A stretch of DNA of 64,000 nucleotides from Pedobacter sp. UBA4863 (GCF_002399615.1 NZ_DHDZ01000033.1:87205-151204); one strand, 5' to 3'; numbered from the stretch's first letter, positions 34,586-44,790 are shown. Program-made: numbers and translations. Notes: generated from the letters alone by a model not told the origin.

Positions 34586-34915
34586 TTAACTAAAAAACCG
34601 TTCCCACAGACTTTCTTTTAACCCTACATAAATTCCATCTGCTTTTTCCTCTACCGGATAAACATCAATATAATCGCGTTGTCCTTCCGCTCCTTTTCCC
34701 GTCTCCAAGTTATATTCGTAACGGTGTATTGGGCATACAATATTTCTACTTTTACACCAACCTCCACTTAAAATACCGCCAGCATGCGGACAAGTGTTTT
34801 GCATCGCGTAAAACTTTTGTTGGTGCTTAACCAAACATATTTTTTTGCCCTCTAACTTTATTAATTTCACAAAATCTTCTTGAGGCAACTCAATAGCTAT
34901 CTTAACCCATTTCAT
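34586..34915 (-). CDS. Rieske [2Fe-2S] domain protein
   Basis: The ~109-residue soluble ferredoxin-like protein starts at MKWVKIAIEL; an upstream ATG at 34948 would add 11 hydrophobic residues. The cluster-binding motifs are complete: NTCPHAGG (Cys, His) and NIVCPIHRYEYNL (Cys, His), 16-17 residues apart, then the usual FNLxTG-like turn (YNLETGKG). It resembles NirD- or dioxygenase-ferredoxin-type small Rieske proteins used for electron transfer. The partner oxidoreductase is not in the neighbourhood. It is divergent from queE and convergent with pgl. Confidence 0.85.
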   Translation of the reverse strand: MKWVKIAIELPQEDFVKLIKLEGKKICLVKHQQKFYAMQNTCPHAGGILSGGWCKSRNIVCPIHRYEYNLETGKGAEGQRDYIDVYPVEEKADGIYVGLKESLWERFFS

Positions 34916-34995
34916 TATTAGTAGTAAAATTACTTTATCAAGATACATATATTATCATATTGTAGCATAATTAATTACCTTTGCAGCCTTAATTT

Positions 34996-35619
34996 ATGGC
35001 ACATCAAATTCCAGAAGACGGCACTTTACTTCCTTTAATGGAAGATTTTTACACTATTCAAGGCGAAGGTTATAACACAGGTAAAGCTGCTTATTTTATT
35101 CGTTTAGGCGGTTGCGATGTAGGTTGCCATTGGTGCGACGTTAAAGAAAGCTGGGATGCCGAACTACACCCGCTCACTAAAGCCGATGAAATTGCGGCAA
35201 AGGCATCAACTTTTCCGGGCAAAGCCGTTGTGGTTACCGGTGGCGAGCCGCTAATCTATAATTTAGATTACCTAACTAAAGAACTACAAGCCAAAGGAAT
35301 TTTAACTTTTATAGAAACCTCTGGAGCTTATCCCCTTTCCGGTTCATGGGATTGGATTTGTCTATCGCCTAAAAAATTTAAAGCTCCCAGACCAGACATT
35401 GCTCCGTTTGCCAACGAACTAAAAGTAATCGTTTTTAACAAAAGCGATTTTGAATGGGCAGAAAAATATGCCGAAATGGTTGGCCCTAATTGCAAATTAT
35501 ATCTTCAGCCAGAATGGTCTAAGGCCAAAACCATAACACCGTTAATTGTTGATTATGTAATGGCCAATCCTAAATGGGAAATTTCTTTGCAAACACATAA
35601 ATTCTTGAACATTCCATAA
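34996..35619 (+). CDS. queE: 7-carboxy-7-deazaguanine synthase
   Basis: The 207-residue radical SAM enzyme makes 7-carboxy-7-deazaguanine in queuosine biosynthesis. The N-terminal FYTIQGEGYNTGKAAYFIRL leads to the cluster motif GGCDVGCHWCDVKESW, with the CxxxCxxC spacing, followed by VVVTGGEPLIYNL. It is of the short type with the typical WxLxPK-like region (WDWICLSPKKFK) for substrate binding. A TACCTTTG -7 element lies 12 nt upstream of the start, so the leader is very short. No other que gene is nearby. Confidence 0.92.
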   Translation: MAHQIPEDGTLLPLMEDFYTIQGEGYNTGKAAYFIRLGGCDVGCHWCDVKESWDAELHPLTKADEIAAKASTFPGKAVVVTGGEPLIYNLDYLTKELQAKGILTFIETSGAYPLSGSWDWICLSPKKFKAPRPDIAPFANELKVIVFNKSDFEWAEKYAEMVGPNCKLYLQPEWSKAKTITPLIVDYVMANPKWEISLQTHKFLNIP

Positions 35620-35703
35620 TAGTTCTTGCAGTATAATCGTTCTAAGTTGGTTAATTGTTTGTAAATTGCTTAGCCAATTTTTCCTTTTAACTTTTCACTT
35701 TTC

Positions 35704-37593
35704 ATGAGTAGGTACTTACTTTTTATATTCTTTATTATATGCAACGTAGCTTTTGGGCAATCGTTAGTTAAAAAAGCACAAAATAGTTTTGACGATGCGC
35801 AACAATACGTAAGGCAAAACATTTTCGACGAAGCAATAAAGCATTTAAACGCGGCAGTAAAAGCCGATCCTAAATTTCAACAAGCTTATGGCCAGTTGGG
35901 CGATATTTACAAAAGGCTAAAAAATACCCAAAAAGCTAAAGAAAATTACAGATTAGCGGTTAACGCTGCTCCTGTTGAAAATGCCAATGTTTATTTTTTA
36001 TTGGGCGAAACTGAGCTACAAACTGGCGACTACTTACAAGCAAAACAAAGCTTTGAAACCTTTTTAAACAAGGGCAAGCAGTTAAATCAAAAAATTATTG
36101 ACAAGGCAAAAAAATATATCTTAGATTGTGATTTCTCTATAGAAGCCATTAAAAATCCGGTAGCCTACCAACCATTTAACATGGGTTTTTATGTAAATAG
36201 CGAATATAGAGATTACTTTCCGGCATTAACTGCCGATGGACAAACCATTATTTTTACCAGAAATATAAAAGGTAATGAAGATTTTTATACCTCTACCCAA
36301 AAAAATGGAGAATGGCAAAAAGCTAAACCACTAAGCAATAATATCAATACACCTAACTATAACGAAGGTGCACAATCTATATCGCCCGATGGCAGGTATT
36401 TATTTTTTACTGGATGTAACCGCCCCGATGGAGTGGGAAGGTGCGATATCTATGTTTGCATAAAAGAAGGGAACGATTGGGGAAAACCAATTAACCTAGG
36501 TAATGTAATTAACACTAACGAGTGGGAATCGCAACCATCAATTAGTGCAAATGGCAACACTTTATATTTTTTAAGTAATAGACCGGGTGGTTTCGGCGGT
36601 TACGATATTTGGAAATCTAATTTAGATGTAAACGGACATTGGACAACGCCAACCAATTTAGGCCCAAACATTAACACACCTTATGATGAGGGCACACCAT
36701 TTATCCATGCCGATGGCCAAACCTTATTTTTCTCTTCAGACGGTTGGCCAGGATTAGGGCAAAAAGATATTTTTTATAGCAAACTACAAAGTGATGGCAC
36801 CTTTTCTAAGGCAGTAAACTTGGGCTATCCTATCAATACTTTTAACGATGAGTTTGGCTTTATTGTAACTGCTGATGGGCAAGAAGGGCTTTTTTCTTCT
36901 GATTTAGACGGAGGTTTTGGAGATGTAGATATCTATAAATTTAAACTTCCCAACCATTTAAAGCCAAACCCAATTACTTATGTAAAAGGCACAGTTAGAG
37001 ACAAAGACACAAATAAACCGCTAGAAGGAAATGTAATTGTGGTTAACTTAAACAAAAAATCTACAGCCTATAACGAGATTACAGATCCAGAAACTGGAGA
37101 GTTTATTGCTGTAACGCCTACCAACAACAAATATTCTTTTAATGTAATTGCCGATGGTTACATGCTTTACTCTAAGCACCTAGATATAAAAAATGAAGAT
37201 GCCAATAAACCAATAGACTTAGAGATATTGATGGAAAAAATTAAAGCAGGCAACAAAGTAAAGCTGAACAATATATTTTTCGACACCAATAAATTTGATT
37301 TACTGCCACAGTCTATTGTAGAATTAAATCTTGTAACCGAACTATTAAAAAACAATCCCACTATGGAAGTTGAGATACAGGGGCATACCGATGATGTAGG
37401 CAGTTTAAAGGATAACCAGGTACTTTCTGAAAATAGAGCAAAAGCAGTTTACAACTACCTGTTAGAAAATGGCGCTGCCAAAAAACAGCTTAGTTACAAA
37501 GGATACGGCGAAACAAGGCCTGCTGCTGATAATGGTACACCAGAAGGCAGACAGGAAAATAGGAGAACAGATTTTCTAGTGATGAAAATATAA
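35704..37593 (+). CDS. OmpA family protein with TPR and PD40 propeller
   Basis: The 629-residue envelope protein has a signal peptide (LLFIFFIICNVAFGQ), TPR-like repeats (about residues 22-135), a WD40-like PD40 propeller (about 150-405, with repeated SPDGRYLFFTG, SANGNTLYFLSNRPGGFGGYDIW and ADGQTLFFSSDGWPG), a carboxypeptidase-regulatory-like beta-sandwich (about 425-500), and a C-terminal OmpA peptidoglycan-binding domain (about 510-629: DTNKFDLLPQS, EIQGHTDDVG, LSENRAKAVYNYL). This layout is shared with the PorE family of T9SS-associated proteins in Bacteroidota. It may anchor secretion or envelope complexes to peptidoglycan. It appears monocistronic. Confidence 0.85.
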   Translation: MSRYLLFIFFIICNVAFGQSLVKKAQNSFDDAQQYVRQNIFDEAIKHLNAAVKADPKFQQAYGQLGDIYKRLKNTQKAKENYRLAVNAAPVENANVYFLLGETELQTGDYLQAKQSFETFLNKGKQLNQKIIDKAKKYILDCDFSIEAIKNPVAYQPFNMGFYVNSEYRDYFPALTADGQTIIFTRNIKGNEDFYTSTQKNGEWQKAKPLSNNINTPNYNEGAQSISPDGRYLFFTGCNRPDGVGRCDIYVCIKEGNDWGKPINLGNVINTNEWESQPSISANGNTLYFLSNRPGGFGGYDIWKSNLDVNGHWTTPTNLGPNINTPYDEGTPFIHADGQTLFFSSDGWPGLGQKDIFYSKLQSDGTFSKAVNLGYPINTFNDEFGFIVTADGQEGLFSSDLDGGFGDVDIYKFKLPNHLKPNPITYVKGTVRDKDTNKPLEGNVIVVNLNKKSTAYNEITDPETGEFIAVTPTNNKYSFNVIADGYMLYSKHLDIKNEDANKPIDLEILMEKIKAGNKVKLNNIFFDTNKFDLLPQSIVELNLVTELLKNNPTMEVEIQGHTDDVGSLKDNQVLSENRAKAVYNYLLENGAAKKQLSYKGYGETRPAADNGTPEGRQENRRTDFLVMKI

Positions 37594-37643
37594 ACGATTA
37601 TTAATTAAAAAGTTACTGCTAGCTTTATAACAACAGTATTTTT

Positions 37644-37680
37644 CCACTCTTGCGCTAAATTTGTTATAGCGCAAGAGTGG
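37644..37680. terminator. Bidirectional stem-loop between converging genes
   Basis: A perfect 14-bp stem, CCACTCTTGCGCTA with TAGCGCAAGAGTGG, stands between the OmpA gene (plus) and recQ (minus), which converge. There is no clear T-run on either side, apart from TTTTT before the stem. It is the right place for a shared terminator. Confidence 0.6.
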
Positions 37681-37714
37681 AATGGCTTAAACAAGCCTAT
37701 TTATGATTTGCATG

Positions 37715-39904
37715 CTAATTCCCTAATTCGCTCATAAACTTAATGCGCATTAGTTGAATTTCTTCTCTACTGTAATCAGTTTCTCCCAAATCTTTTAACG
37801 CTATATCTATCGAATCGGTTTCTGCCGAACGAAAATAATCAAACACCTCGTCTTGCCTATCTTCGTCAATCATTTCATCTACATAGTAGGTTAAATTCAG
37901 TTTAGTTCCAGAGTTTACAATAGCCTCTAGCTCTTTAAGTACATCTGCATAAGCAATACCTTTTGAGCGGGCTATATCTTCTAAACCAATTTGTCTATCA
38001 ATATTTTGGATAATGGATACCTTTAACGCAGATTTATTGGCCTGCGTTTTAATTACCATATCTATTGGCCTATCAATATCATTATCTTCAACGTACTTTT
38101 TGATGATCTCTATAAAAGGTCCACCAAATTTTAGTGCCTTTCCGTTTCCTACTCCAGAAATTTGCTTTAACTCATCGTTGGTTATTGGATAATGCGTACA
38201 CATTTCCTCTAACGAAGGATCTTGAAAAACTACAAATGGTGGTACATTTTTCTGTTTTGCTATTTTTTTCCTCAGATCTTTTAGCAACTGTAGCAATTGC
38301 GTATCTAAAGCAGCTGTGCCTTGTTTAGATTCTTCCTCATCTTCGTCATTGGCTGTTTCTATAATCTCATTTAGGATGAATTTTAAACTATATGGATTTT
38401 TCACATAATCGTTACCTATTTTAGTAAGTTTTAATAGGCCGTAGTTATCAATGTCTTTTGCTAAGAAATTATTTAAAACAGCTTGTCTTAACAACGATTT
38501 CCATAAGATTTCTCCATCGGCCTTGCCTAAACCAAACTCTGGCAATTTACTCTGCTCGTATGCTATGGTTTGAGCAGTTTCGTAGCCCATAAAAATATTT
38601 AGCAAATGGGCATCATCAAACTTCTCACCGGTGCTGCCCACTAACTTAAGCAAGGTCAATAAATGAGGTTCTGCATCGAAATATTGTTTAGGTTTCTTGC
38701 AGTTGTCGCACATGCAGTTACAACCCGTTTCGTTAAAGTTCTCGCCAAAATAATGTAAAATTTGCTTTCTTCTACAAACAGAAGATTCGGCATAATCAAT
38801 TACTTCTTTTAATATTTGTGTGCCAATTTCGCGTTCAGAAACTGGCTTATCTTTCATAAACTTGGCTAACTTTTCTACATCTTTTTGAGAATAGAAAGCT
38901 ACACAAACGCCTTCTCCACCATCGCGACCGGCCCTACCTGTTTCTTGATAATAGCCTTCCATACTTTTCGGAATATCATGATGGATTACAAACCTTACAT
39001 CGGGCTTGTCAATGCCCATTCCAAAAGCAATGGTGGCTACAATCACTTCTACATCTTCCATTAAGAATTTGTCTTGTGTTTCTGCTCTTACTTTTGGTTC
39101 TAAGCCTGCGTGGTAAGGCAATGCCTTAATGCCGTTAATATTTAAAGTTTCTGCTATTTCTTCAACTTTTTTTCTGCTCAAACAATAAATAATGCCAGAC
39201 TTGCCCGGATTGTATTTCACGTATTTGATGATTTCTTTGGCAATATTTTTCTTAGGACGGATTTCGTAGAATAAATTGGGCCTGTTAAACGACGATTTGA
39301 ACAACGTTGCATCCGTCATACCTAAGTTTTTAATAATATCTTGCTGCACCTTAGGTGTAGCCGTTGCCGTTAATGCAATAATTGGAATATGTTCTCCTAA
39401 CCCAGCTATTACTTGCCTAATTTTTCTATATTCTGGCCTAAAATCATGTCCCCATTCAGAAATACAATGCGCTTCATCTACCGCAACGAACGAAATTTTT
39501 AACAAACGTAAAAACTCTATATTATCGGCCTTAGCTAAAGACTCTGGCGCAACATACAACAGTTTAGTATGCCCGTTTAACAAATCTGTTTTAACTTGTG
39601 TAATTTCAGATTTATTTAAGGAAGAGTTTAAAAAATGGGCCACACTATCACTGCCACCAAAAGCCCTAATTTGATCTACCTGATTTTTCATTAGGGCGAT
39701 AAGTGGCGAAATTACGATGGCAGTACCTTCGCTCATTAATGCAGGTAATTGATAACAAATAGATTTGCCCCCACCGGTAGGCATAATTACGAAAGTGTTC
39801 TTCCCCTCTAATATGTTGGTGATAATCGATTCCTGATCACCTTTAAAATTATCGAATCCGAAAAAAGTTTGAAGGTTATCAAATAAGGATTTCTTAACGT
39901 CCAT
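37715..39904 (-). CDS. recQ: ATP-dependent DNA helicase RecQ
   Basis: The ~729-residue 3'-5' helicase acts in recombination and fork repair. The start is set at MDVKKSLFDNLQ; the 12 upstream codons begin with TTG. Motifs are FKGDQESIITNILEGKNTFVIMPTGGGKSICYQLPAL (0/I), VDEAHCISEWGHDFRPEY (II), ALTATATP (III), and HHDIPKSMEGYYQETGRAGRDG (V/VI). The RQC zinc site follows (CRRKQIL..CNCMCDNC), and then an HRDC-like domain with DLRKKIAKQKNVPPFVVFQD. A further C-terminal extension of about 100 residues contains a helix-turn-helix-like segment (VSIIQNIDRQIGLEDIARSKG). All catalytic motifs are intact. Confidence 0.93.
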   Translation of the reverse strand: MDVKKSLFDNLQTFFGFDNFKGDQESIITNILEGKNTFVIMPTGGGKSICYQLPALMSEGTAIVISPLIALMKNQVDQIRAFGGSDSVAHFLNSSLNKSEITQVKTDLLNGHTKLLYVAPESLAKADNIEFLRLLKISFVAVDEAHCISEWGHDFRPEYRKIRQVIAGLGEHIPIIALTATATPKVQQDIIKNLGMTDATLFKSSFNRPNLFYEIRPKKNIAKEIIKYVKYNPGKSGIIYCLSRKKVEEIAETLNINGIKALPYHAGLEPKVRAETQDKFLMEDVEVIVATIAFGMGIDKPDVRFVIHHDIPKSMEGYYQETGRAGRDGGEGVCVAFYSQKDVEKLAKFMKDKPVSEREIGTQILKEVIDYAESSVCRRKQILHYFGENFNETGCNCMCDNCKKPKQYFDAEPHLLTLLKLVGSTGEKFDDAHLLNIFMGYETAQTIAYEQSKLPEFGLGKADGEILWKSLLRQAVLNNFLAKDIDNYGLLKLTKIGNDYVKNPYSLKFILNEIIETANDEDEEESKQGTAALDTQLLQLLKDLRKKIAKQKNVPPFVVFQDPSLEEMCTHYPITNDELKQISGVGNGKALKFGGPFIEIIKKYVEDNDIDRPIDMVIKTQANKSALKVSIIQNIDRQIGLEDIARSKGIAYADVLKELEAIVNSGTKLNLTYYVDEMIDEDRQDEVFDYFRSAETDSIDIALKDLGETDYSREEIQLMRIKFMSELGN

Positions 39905-40196
39905 TTCTTGTGCTAAATATTGTGTGCTATTATTATTCAAAATAACATATTTTTTGCAGTAATTAAAGTATTAATTTACTAATTAATTCTCTTTAAAAAG
40001 TAAAATCTGTCACAAAATTTGTAATTGTTACATTACAGTCCGCTAAAAAACATAATTATAAAACCTTAGTTCCTTAGTTGTTGTTAGTTAGTAAATAAAA
40101 TAACAGTTAACAAAAAACGGCTGTTTTATATGGATTCAGTTCCTAAATTTGTTGTAATAAAACCATATCATTTAAATATATATATTTGCTCTTGAA

Positions 40197-41288
40197 ATGA
40201 ATAAAAACAGGTATGCATTAATTATGGCCGGTGGCGTTGGAAGCCGTTTTTGGCCAGTTAGCCGCACAGAGTTCCCTAAACAGTTTATCGACTTCTTTGG
40301 CGTTGGCAAAACACTTATACAGAGCACTTACGAAAGGTTTTTAAACATCTGTTTACCCGAAAATATTTTTATCGTTACCAACGAAATCTATACAGATTTA
40401 ATTAAAGAACAACTGCCAAATTTGGCCGATAACCAAATATTAGCAGAGCCTTTAATGCGCAACACGGCTCCTTGCATTACTTATGGCTCTATTAAAATTG
40501 CAGAAATCAATCCTGATGCAGTAATTGTTGTTGCACCTTCAGATCATACCATTGCAAATCAAAAAGCTTTTATTAATGCAATTGAAACCTCAATAGAAGT
40601 TGCTGCAACATCTGATTGTTTAATAACCTTGGGCATTAAACCAAACAGACCCGATACTGGATACGGTTATATCCAATACACTGAGGAGGTTTTGGCTGAA
40701 AACGAGGAGGTCCATAAAGTAAAAACGTTTACCGAAAAGCCCAATCTAGAACTGGCAAAATCCTTTCTTCAAAGTGGCGATTTTCTTTGGAATGCAGGTA
40801 TATTTATTTGGTCTGTTAAATCAATTAATAAAGCTATACAAAGGCATTTACCAGACATGCACGAGATTTTTAGTGGCGGCCGAGCTGTGTATAACACTGC
40901 TGATGAAAAGGCTTTTATAGCTAATGCCTATCAGCTTTGTACCAATATTTCTATTGATTTTGGCATTATGGAAAAGGCCGATAATGTATTTGTACTGCCA
41001 TCAGATTTTGGCTGGTCTGATTTAGGCACCTGGGCCTCTATCTACGAAATGGCCGAAAAAGATTACGTGGGCAATGCCGTTATACCTGCAGAGCATGTAA
41101 TGATGTACAATTCTTCTAACTGCATGGTAAATGTTCCAAAAGATAAGTTAGTTATTTTACAAGGCATGCACGACTATATTGTAGTAGAAGCAAACAATAC
41201 GCTAATGATTTGCAAGCGTGCCGAAGAACAGAATGTGAAAAATATAGTAGCTGATGTAAAAACTAAGTTTGGAGGTAAGTTTATTTAA
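40197..41288 (+). CDS. manC: Mannose-1-phosphate guanylyltransferase
   Basis: The 363-residue nucleotidyltransferase makes GDP-mannose for glycans and exopolysaccharide. Signature elements are ALIMAGGVGSRFWPVSR (nucleotide binding, start of the protein), TEFPKQFID, TGYGYIQYTEE, TFTEKPNLELAKSFL, and FLWNAGIFIW. The length fits the single-domain type without the isomerase domain. The 256-nt upstream gap is AT-rich and contains a TATATTTG element 8 nt before the start, though no TTG is well spaced, so the promoter is unsure. It converges with rlmB. Confidence 0.88.
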   Translation: MNKNRYALIMAGGVGSRFWPVSRTEFPKQFIDFFGVGKTLIQSTYERFLNICLPENIFIVTNEIYTDLIKEQLPNLADNQILAEPLMRNTAPCITYGSIKIAEINPDAVIVVAPSDHTIANQKAFINAIETSIEVAATSDCLITLGIKPNRPDTGYGYIQYTEEVLAENEEVHKVKTFTEKPNLELAKSFLQSGDFLWNAGIFIWSVKSINKAIQRHLPDMHEIFSGGRAVYNTADEKAFIANAYQLCTNISIDFGIMEKADNVFVLPSDFGWSDLGTWASIYEMAEKDYVGNAVIPAEHVMMYNSSNCMVNVPKDKLVILQGMHDYIVVEANNTLMICKRAEEQNVKNIVADVKTKFGGKFI

Positions 41289-41331
41289 AACATCAATCCC
41301 TCCTACAGGAAACTTATCAAATAACTTTATA

Positions 41332-42108
41332 TTATGGATTTCGTTGCCTTATGGCCTCGTACAAAATAACTCCAGCAGCTACAGAAACATTTAACGATTC
41401 GATTTTACCTGCCATCGGAATTTTAGCTAAATGATCCGAAACCCTTAACAAATCATTAGAAATACCTTCATCTTCCGAGCCCATTACAATGGCAGTAGGC
41501 AAGCTGTAATCTGGAGCATAAATAAAATCGTTAGTTTTTTCGGTACAAGCTACTATCTGCAAGCCACTATCTTGTAAAAACAAACACACTTTGTGCAAAT
41601 TTGCATGCCTACAAACCGGAATAGAAAACAGAGCCCCCGCAGATGTTTTAATGGCATCGGCATTAATTTGGGCAGCATTTTTTAACGGAACAACAATGGC
41701 ATGTACACCCACACAAGCAGCAGTACGGGCAATGGCACCCATGTTACGCACATCGGTAACACTGTCCAAAATCAAAATTAGTGGCGTCTCTCCTTTTTCA
41801 TAGATAGCTGGAATAATATCTTCAATGTTTTGATAAGTAATTGGGGAAATTACGGCAATAACTCCTTGATGATTTTTCTGGGTCATCCTATTCAGTTTCT
41901 CTATAGGCACCACACTCATCGGAATTAATGAACCAGACAACAAGGCCTTTAACTCTAAAAACAAATCTCCAGACAAACCTCTTTGCACATAAATAGTCTC
42001 GATATCTCTACCAGCCTTAATTGCTTCTATTACAGCTCTAATACCAAATACAAATTCATTATTTTCTTTAACGCGTTCGTTACGCTGAGGTCGTCTAAAA
42101 TTATCCAT
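41332..42108 (-). CDS. rlmB: 23S rRNA (guanosine-2'-O-)-methyltransferase RlmB
   Basis: The 258-residue SpoU/TrmH-family enzyme methylates G2251 of 23S rRNA. The N-terminal substrate-binding part (EFVFGIRAVIEAIKAGRDIETIYVQ) is followed by the knotted SAM domain. The SPOUT motifs are LILDSVTDVRNMGAIARTAACVG (motif 1), IVMGSEDEGISNDLL (motif 2) and IPMAGKIESLNVSVAAGVILYEA (motif 3). Length and all motifs are normal. It appears monocistronic and converges with manC over a 43-nt gap without a clear terminator. Confidence 0.92.
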   Translation of the reverse strand: MDNFRRPQRNERVKENNEFVFGIRAVIEAIKAGRDIETIYVQRGLSGDLFLELKALLSGSLIPMSVVPIEKLNRMTQKNHQGVIAVISPITYQNIEDIIPAIYEKGETPLILILDSVTDVRNMGAIARTAACVGVHAIVVPLKNAAQINADAIKTSAGALFSIPVCRHANLHKVCLFLQDSGLQIVACTEKTNDFIYAPDYSLPTAIVMGSEDEGISNDLLRVSDHLAKIPMAGKIESLNVSVAAGVILYEAIRQRNP

Positions 42109-42382
42109 AGCTATTATTGAATTTGCAAAAGTAGTTATTTCAGTTGGCAGTTTTCGTAATCAATAGCTTTTTGAACGAGCGAATAATAATTTTATTTTCA
42201 TACTTTTAACATTTTGGCAGTTTCACACTGCCACAACTTCCCTTTATCCACACAGAATTGTTTACAACTCAATTTGAGGTTATAATATACTAAAAAATTT
42301 CATCGGTTTAGCATTCAACTTGTTGACAAACGTCTAATAACTTATTCAAACAAACGGTTCTATTTTTAGTTACTTTTGCTTC

Positions 42383-43942
42383 ATGAGTACCGATAACGAA
42401 CAAAAAGGACAAGGCAAATTTTCAGTATCTGCCCGGAAGAATAGACTAGCCAATACCATTAGCACTGTAGATAAAATACAACCGCAAGCTACCGATTTGG
42501 AAGAGGCTGTTTTGGGAGCTTTGATGTTAGAAAAAGATGCCCTTTCTGCAGTTATTGATGTATTGAAAGCAGAACTTTTTTACGACGAAAGACATAAAAG
42601 AATTTTTGAAGCTATCCAATCTCTGTTTCAAAAATCGAAACCTGTTGATATTTTAACGGTAACCTCAGAGTTAAGAGCCAATGGTAATTTAGAAATGATT
42701 GGTGGCGCATATTACGTTACTTATTTAACCAACAGAGTTTCTTCGGCAGCCAATATCGAATACCACGCTCGTATCATTTCGCAAAAATACATCCAACGTG
42801 AGCTTATTAGAATTTCTACCGAAATCATTAAAAACGCTTACGAAGATACTACAGATATTTTCGACTTGTTGGATATGGCCGAAAAGAACCTTTTTGACAT
42901 TGCCCAAAACAACTTGCGTAGGGATACGCAAAAAATGGACGATATCATTAAGCAATCTTTGGCTTCATTAGAAGAACTACGAACTAAAACCGATGGTTTA
43001 ACAGGTGTTCCTTCTGGATTTACAGATTTAGATCGTATTACTGGCGGATGGCAAAAATCTGATTTGGTAATTATCGCTGCACGTCCGGCGATGGGTAAAA
43101 CAGCCTTTGTACTTACTGCAGCACGTAATGCAGCCGTAGATTTTAACAAACCAACCGTAGTATTCTCATTAGAGATGTCGTCTGTTCAGTTGGTAAACCG
43201 TTTAATTTCTGGAGAGGCCGAAATTGAACAAGAGAAAATTAGAAAAGGTAACCTTGCAGAATGGGAATGGCAGCAATTGCATAGTAAAATTGGCCGACTT
43301 TCGGAGGCTACTTTATTAATTGACGACACTCCTGCCCTAAATATTTTTGAGTTTAGAGCGAAATGCCGTAGGTTAAAATCGCAATACGATATTCAAATGA
43401 TTATTATCGATTACTTGCAGTTAATGCATGGTAAAGGCGAAGGCGGAGGTAACCGTGAGCAAGAGATTGGTAGTATTTCGAGAGCACTAAAATCTGTAGC
43501 CAAAGAATTGGAAGTGCCAGTTTTAGCACTTTCGCAGTTAAGTCGTGCGGTCGAAAGCAGACCAGGACAAAATGGTAAAAGACCAATGCTATCCGATTTG
43601 CGTGAATCTGGATCTATTGAGCAAGATGCGGATATGGTACTCTTCTTATATCGTCCAGAGTATTATGGTATTATGGAAGACGAAAGCGGCCGATCAAACG
43701 CTGGTGTTGGTGAGGTAATTATTGGTAAAAACCGTCATGGCGAAACCGGAATTGTACCGCTTAGATTTATTGGTAAATATGTGAAGTTTGGTGATTTAGA
43801 AGATAGTTTTATGCCGCCTTCTAGCTTCTCTGCAGGTAGCGATAGCGCAATGATGCCTTCAGAAAACTTTGGCAATCCTGGAAATATCATCATTAGACCA
43901 TCGAGTATGAATGATATGTTGGATGATGATCCTCCGTTTTAA
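42383..43942 (+). CDS. dnaB: Replicative DNA helicase DnaB
   Basis: The 519-residue hexameric helicase unwinds DNA at the replication fork. The N-terminal domain (about residues 30-130: QATDLEEAVLGALMLEKDAL) interacts with primase. The RecA-like domain contains TGVPSGFTDLDRITGGWQKSDLVIIAARPAMGKTAF (Walker A), VVFSLEMSSVQL, IIIDYLQLMHG (Walker B) and LSDLRESGSIEQDADMVLFLYRPEYY. There is no intein. The C-terminal end is acidic and low-complexity. The 274-nt gap upstream is AT-rich. A clear terminator follows about 75 nt after the stop. Confidence 0.95.
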   Translation: MSTDNEQKGQGKFSVSARKNRLANTISTVDKIQPQATDLEEAVLGALMLEKDALSAVIDVLKAELFYDERHKRIFEAIQSLFQKSKPVDILTVTSELRANGNLEMIGGAYYVTYLTNRVSSAANIEYHARIISQKYIQRELIRISTEIIKNAYEDTTDIFDLLDMAEKNLFDIAQNNLRRDTQKMDDIIKQSLASLEELRTKTDGLTGVPSGFTDLDRITGGWQKSDLVIIAARPAMGKTAFVLTAARNAAVDFNKPTVVFSLEMSSVQLVNRLISGEAEIEQEKIRKGNLAEWEWQQLHSKIGRLSEATLLIDDTPALNIFEFRAKCRRLKSQYDIQMIIIDYLQLMHGKGEGGGNREQEIGSISRALKSVAKELEVPVLALSQLSRAVESRPGQNGKRPMLSDLRESGSIEQDADMVLFLYRPEYYGIMEDESGRSNAGVGEVIIGKNRHGETGIVPLRFIGKYVKFGDLEDSFMPPSSFSAGSDSAMMPSENFGNPGNIIIRPSSMNDMLDDDPPF

Positions 43943-44018
43943 AAAAATATATTTTTTAGGATACTTAATTACAGTTATTACTACTATAAAAAACACTACA
44001 CCCTCATTATATAAGTTA

Positions 44019-44057
44019 AAAGGCCGTTATCGAGATTTTCGATAACGGCCTTTTTTA
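44019..44057 (+). terminator. Rho-independent terminator after dnaB
   Basis: AAGGCCGTTATCG and CGATAACGGCCTT form a long GC-rich stem around AGATTTT, with A-run before and TTTTTT after. It can serve dnaB and the converging barrel gene. Confidence 0.93.
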
Positions 44058-44103
44058 GTAAGCTAAATGCTAATTACATAACTCACAAATCAAAATGTGC
44101 TTA

Positions 44104-44721
44104 TTATTTCAGGTCAAATACAAAACCTATGTTAATGCTCGATCTAGAGTTCAAAAATTTATTAGCTTGATATTGGGCATTAATATCTGCAAAGCCCGAT
44201 TGTCCATCTAATTCAAAAAATAATTTTGTTTTTTGAGATACGGGAATTTTAACACCAATACCTAAATCCAAACCAGCATCAACAGACTGAAACATCGACT
44301 TCAAATCTATATTAAAACGTGTATCTTTCGCCGACATCAGAAAACCAAGGTAAGGTCCAAAATGTAAATACCAATTCCTCTTCTTACCAAAATGCCAGTT
44401 AGCCATAACAGGAATAGTGATGTAATCTAATCTATAATCAGTTGTATAACTTTGTCCGTTTAAATCTTGTATATAACCCCTATCCCAACCTTTTTGATCG
44501 TAAGTTAGTTTCGATTTAATACTCCATCTATCAGAGAAAAAATAATCTCCAGAAATTCCCAAGTTTAAACCATTCCTAGAGCTAGAATTAGTCTGTGTAC
44601 CATTGGATACGGTTGCGCCGTTATATCCTACATTTACTCCTAATTCAAAACTACCCTTTTGTTGCGAAAATGCTGTGAATGTTCCTATTGATAATAAGAA
44701 TGCGATAATTAGTTTTTTCAT
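44104..44721 (-). CDS. Outer-membrane beta-barrel protein (PorT-like)
   Basis: The ~205-residue protein starts at MKKLIIAFLLSIGTFTAFSQ, a clear signal peptide; an upstream ATG adds 15 residues without sense. The mature part alternates short amphipathic strands (SFELGVNVGYNGATV, DYRLDYITIPVMANWHFG, WYLHFGPYLGFLM, KLFFELDGQSGFADI) and ends in a strand with terminal FDLK (SSINIGFVFDLK), as expected for an eight-stranded barrel of the PorT/OmpX type. Function unknown. It is separated from the LOG gene upstream by about 70 nt. Confidence 0.8.
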   Translation of the reverse strand: MKKLIIAFLLSIGTFTAFSQQKGSFELGVNVGYNGATVSNGTQTNSSSRNGLNLGISGDYFFSDRWSIKSKLTYDQKGWDRGYIQDLNGQSYTTDYRLDYITIPVMANWHFGKKRNWYLHFGPYLGFLMSAKDTRFNIDLKSMFQSVDAGLDLGIGVKIPVSQKTKLFFELDGQSGFADINAQYQANKFLNSRSSINIGFVFDLK

Positions 44722-44790
44722 TTTTTGTTTGGTTAAAAATTTGCCAAATATAACTTTAACATTCAATCAAACAAACTTGATTTTGATTAA

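Noticed and set aside
39905..39940. Longer recQ start
   Set aside because: The upstream codon is TTG and the added 12 residues are not typical; the ATG at 39904 gives the normal start.
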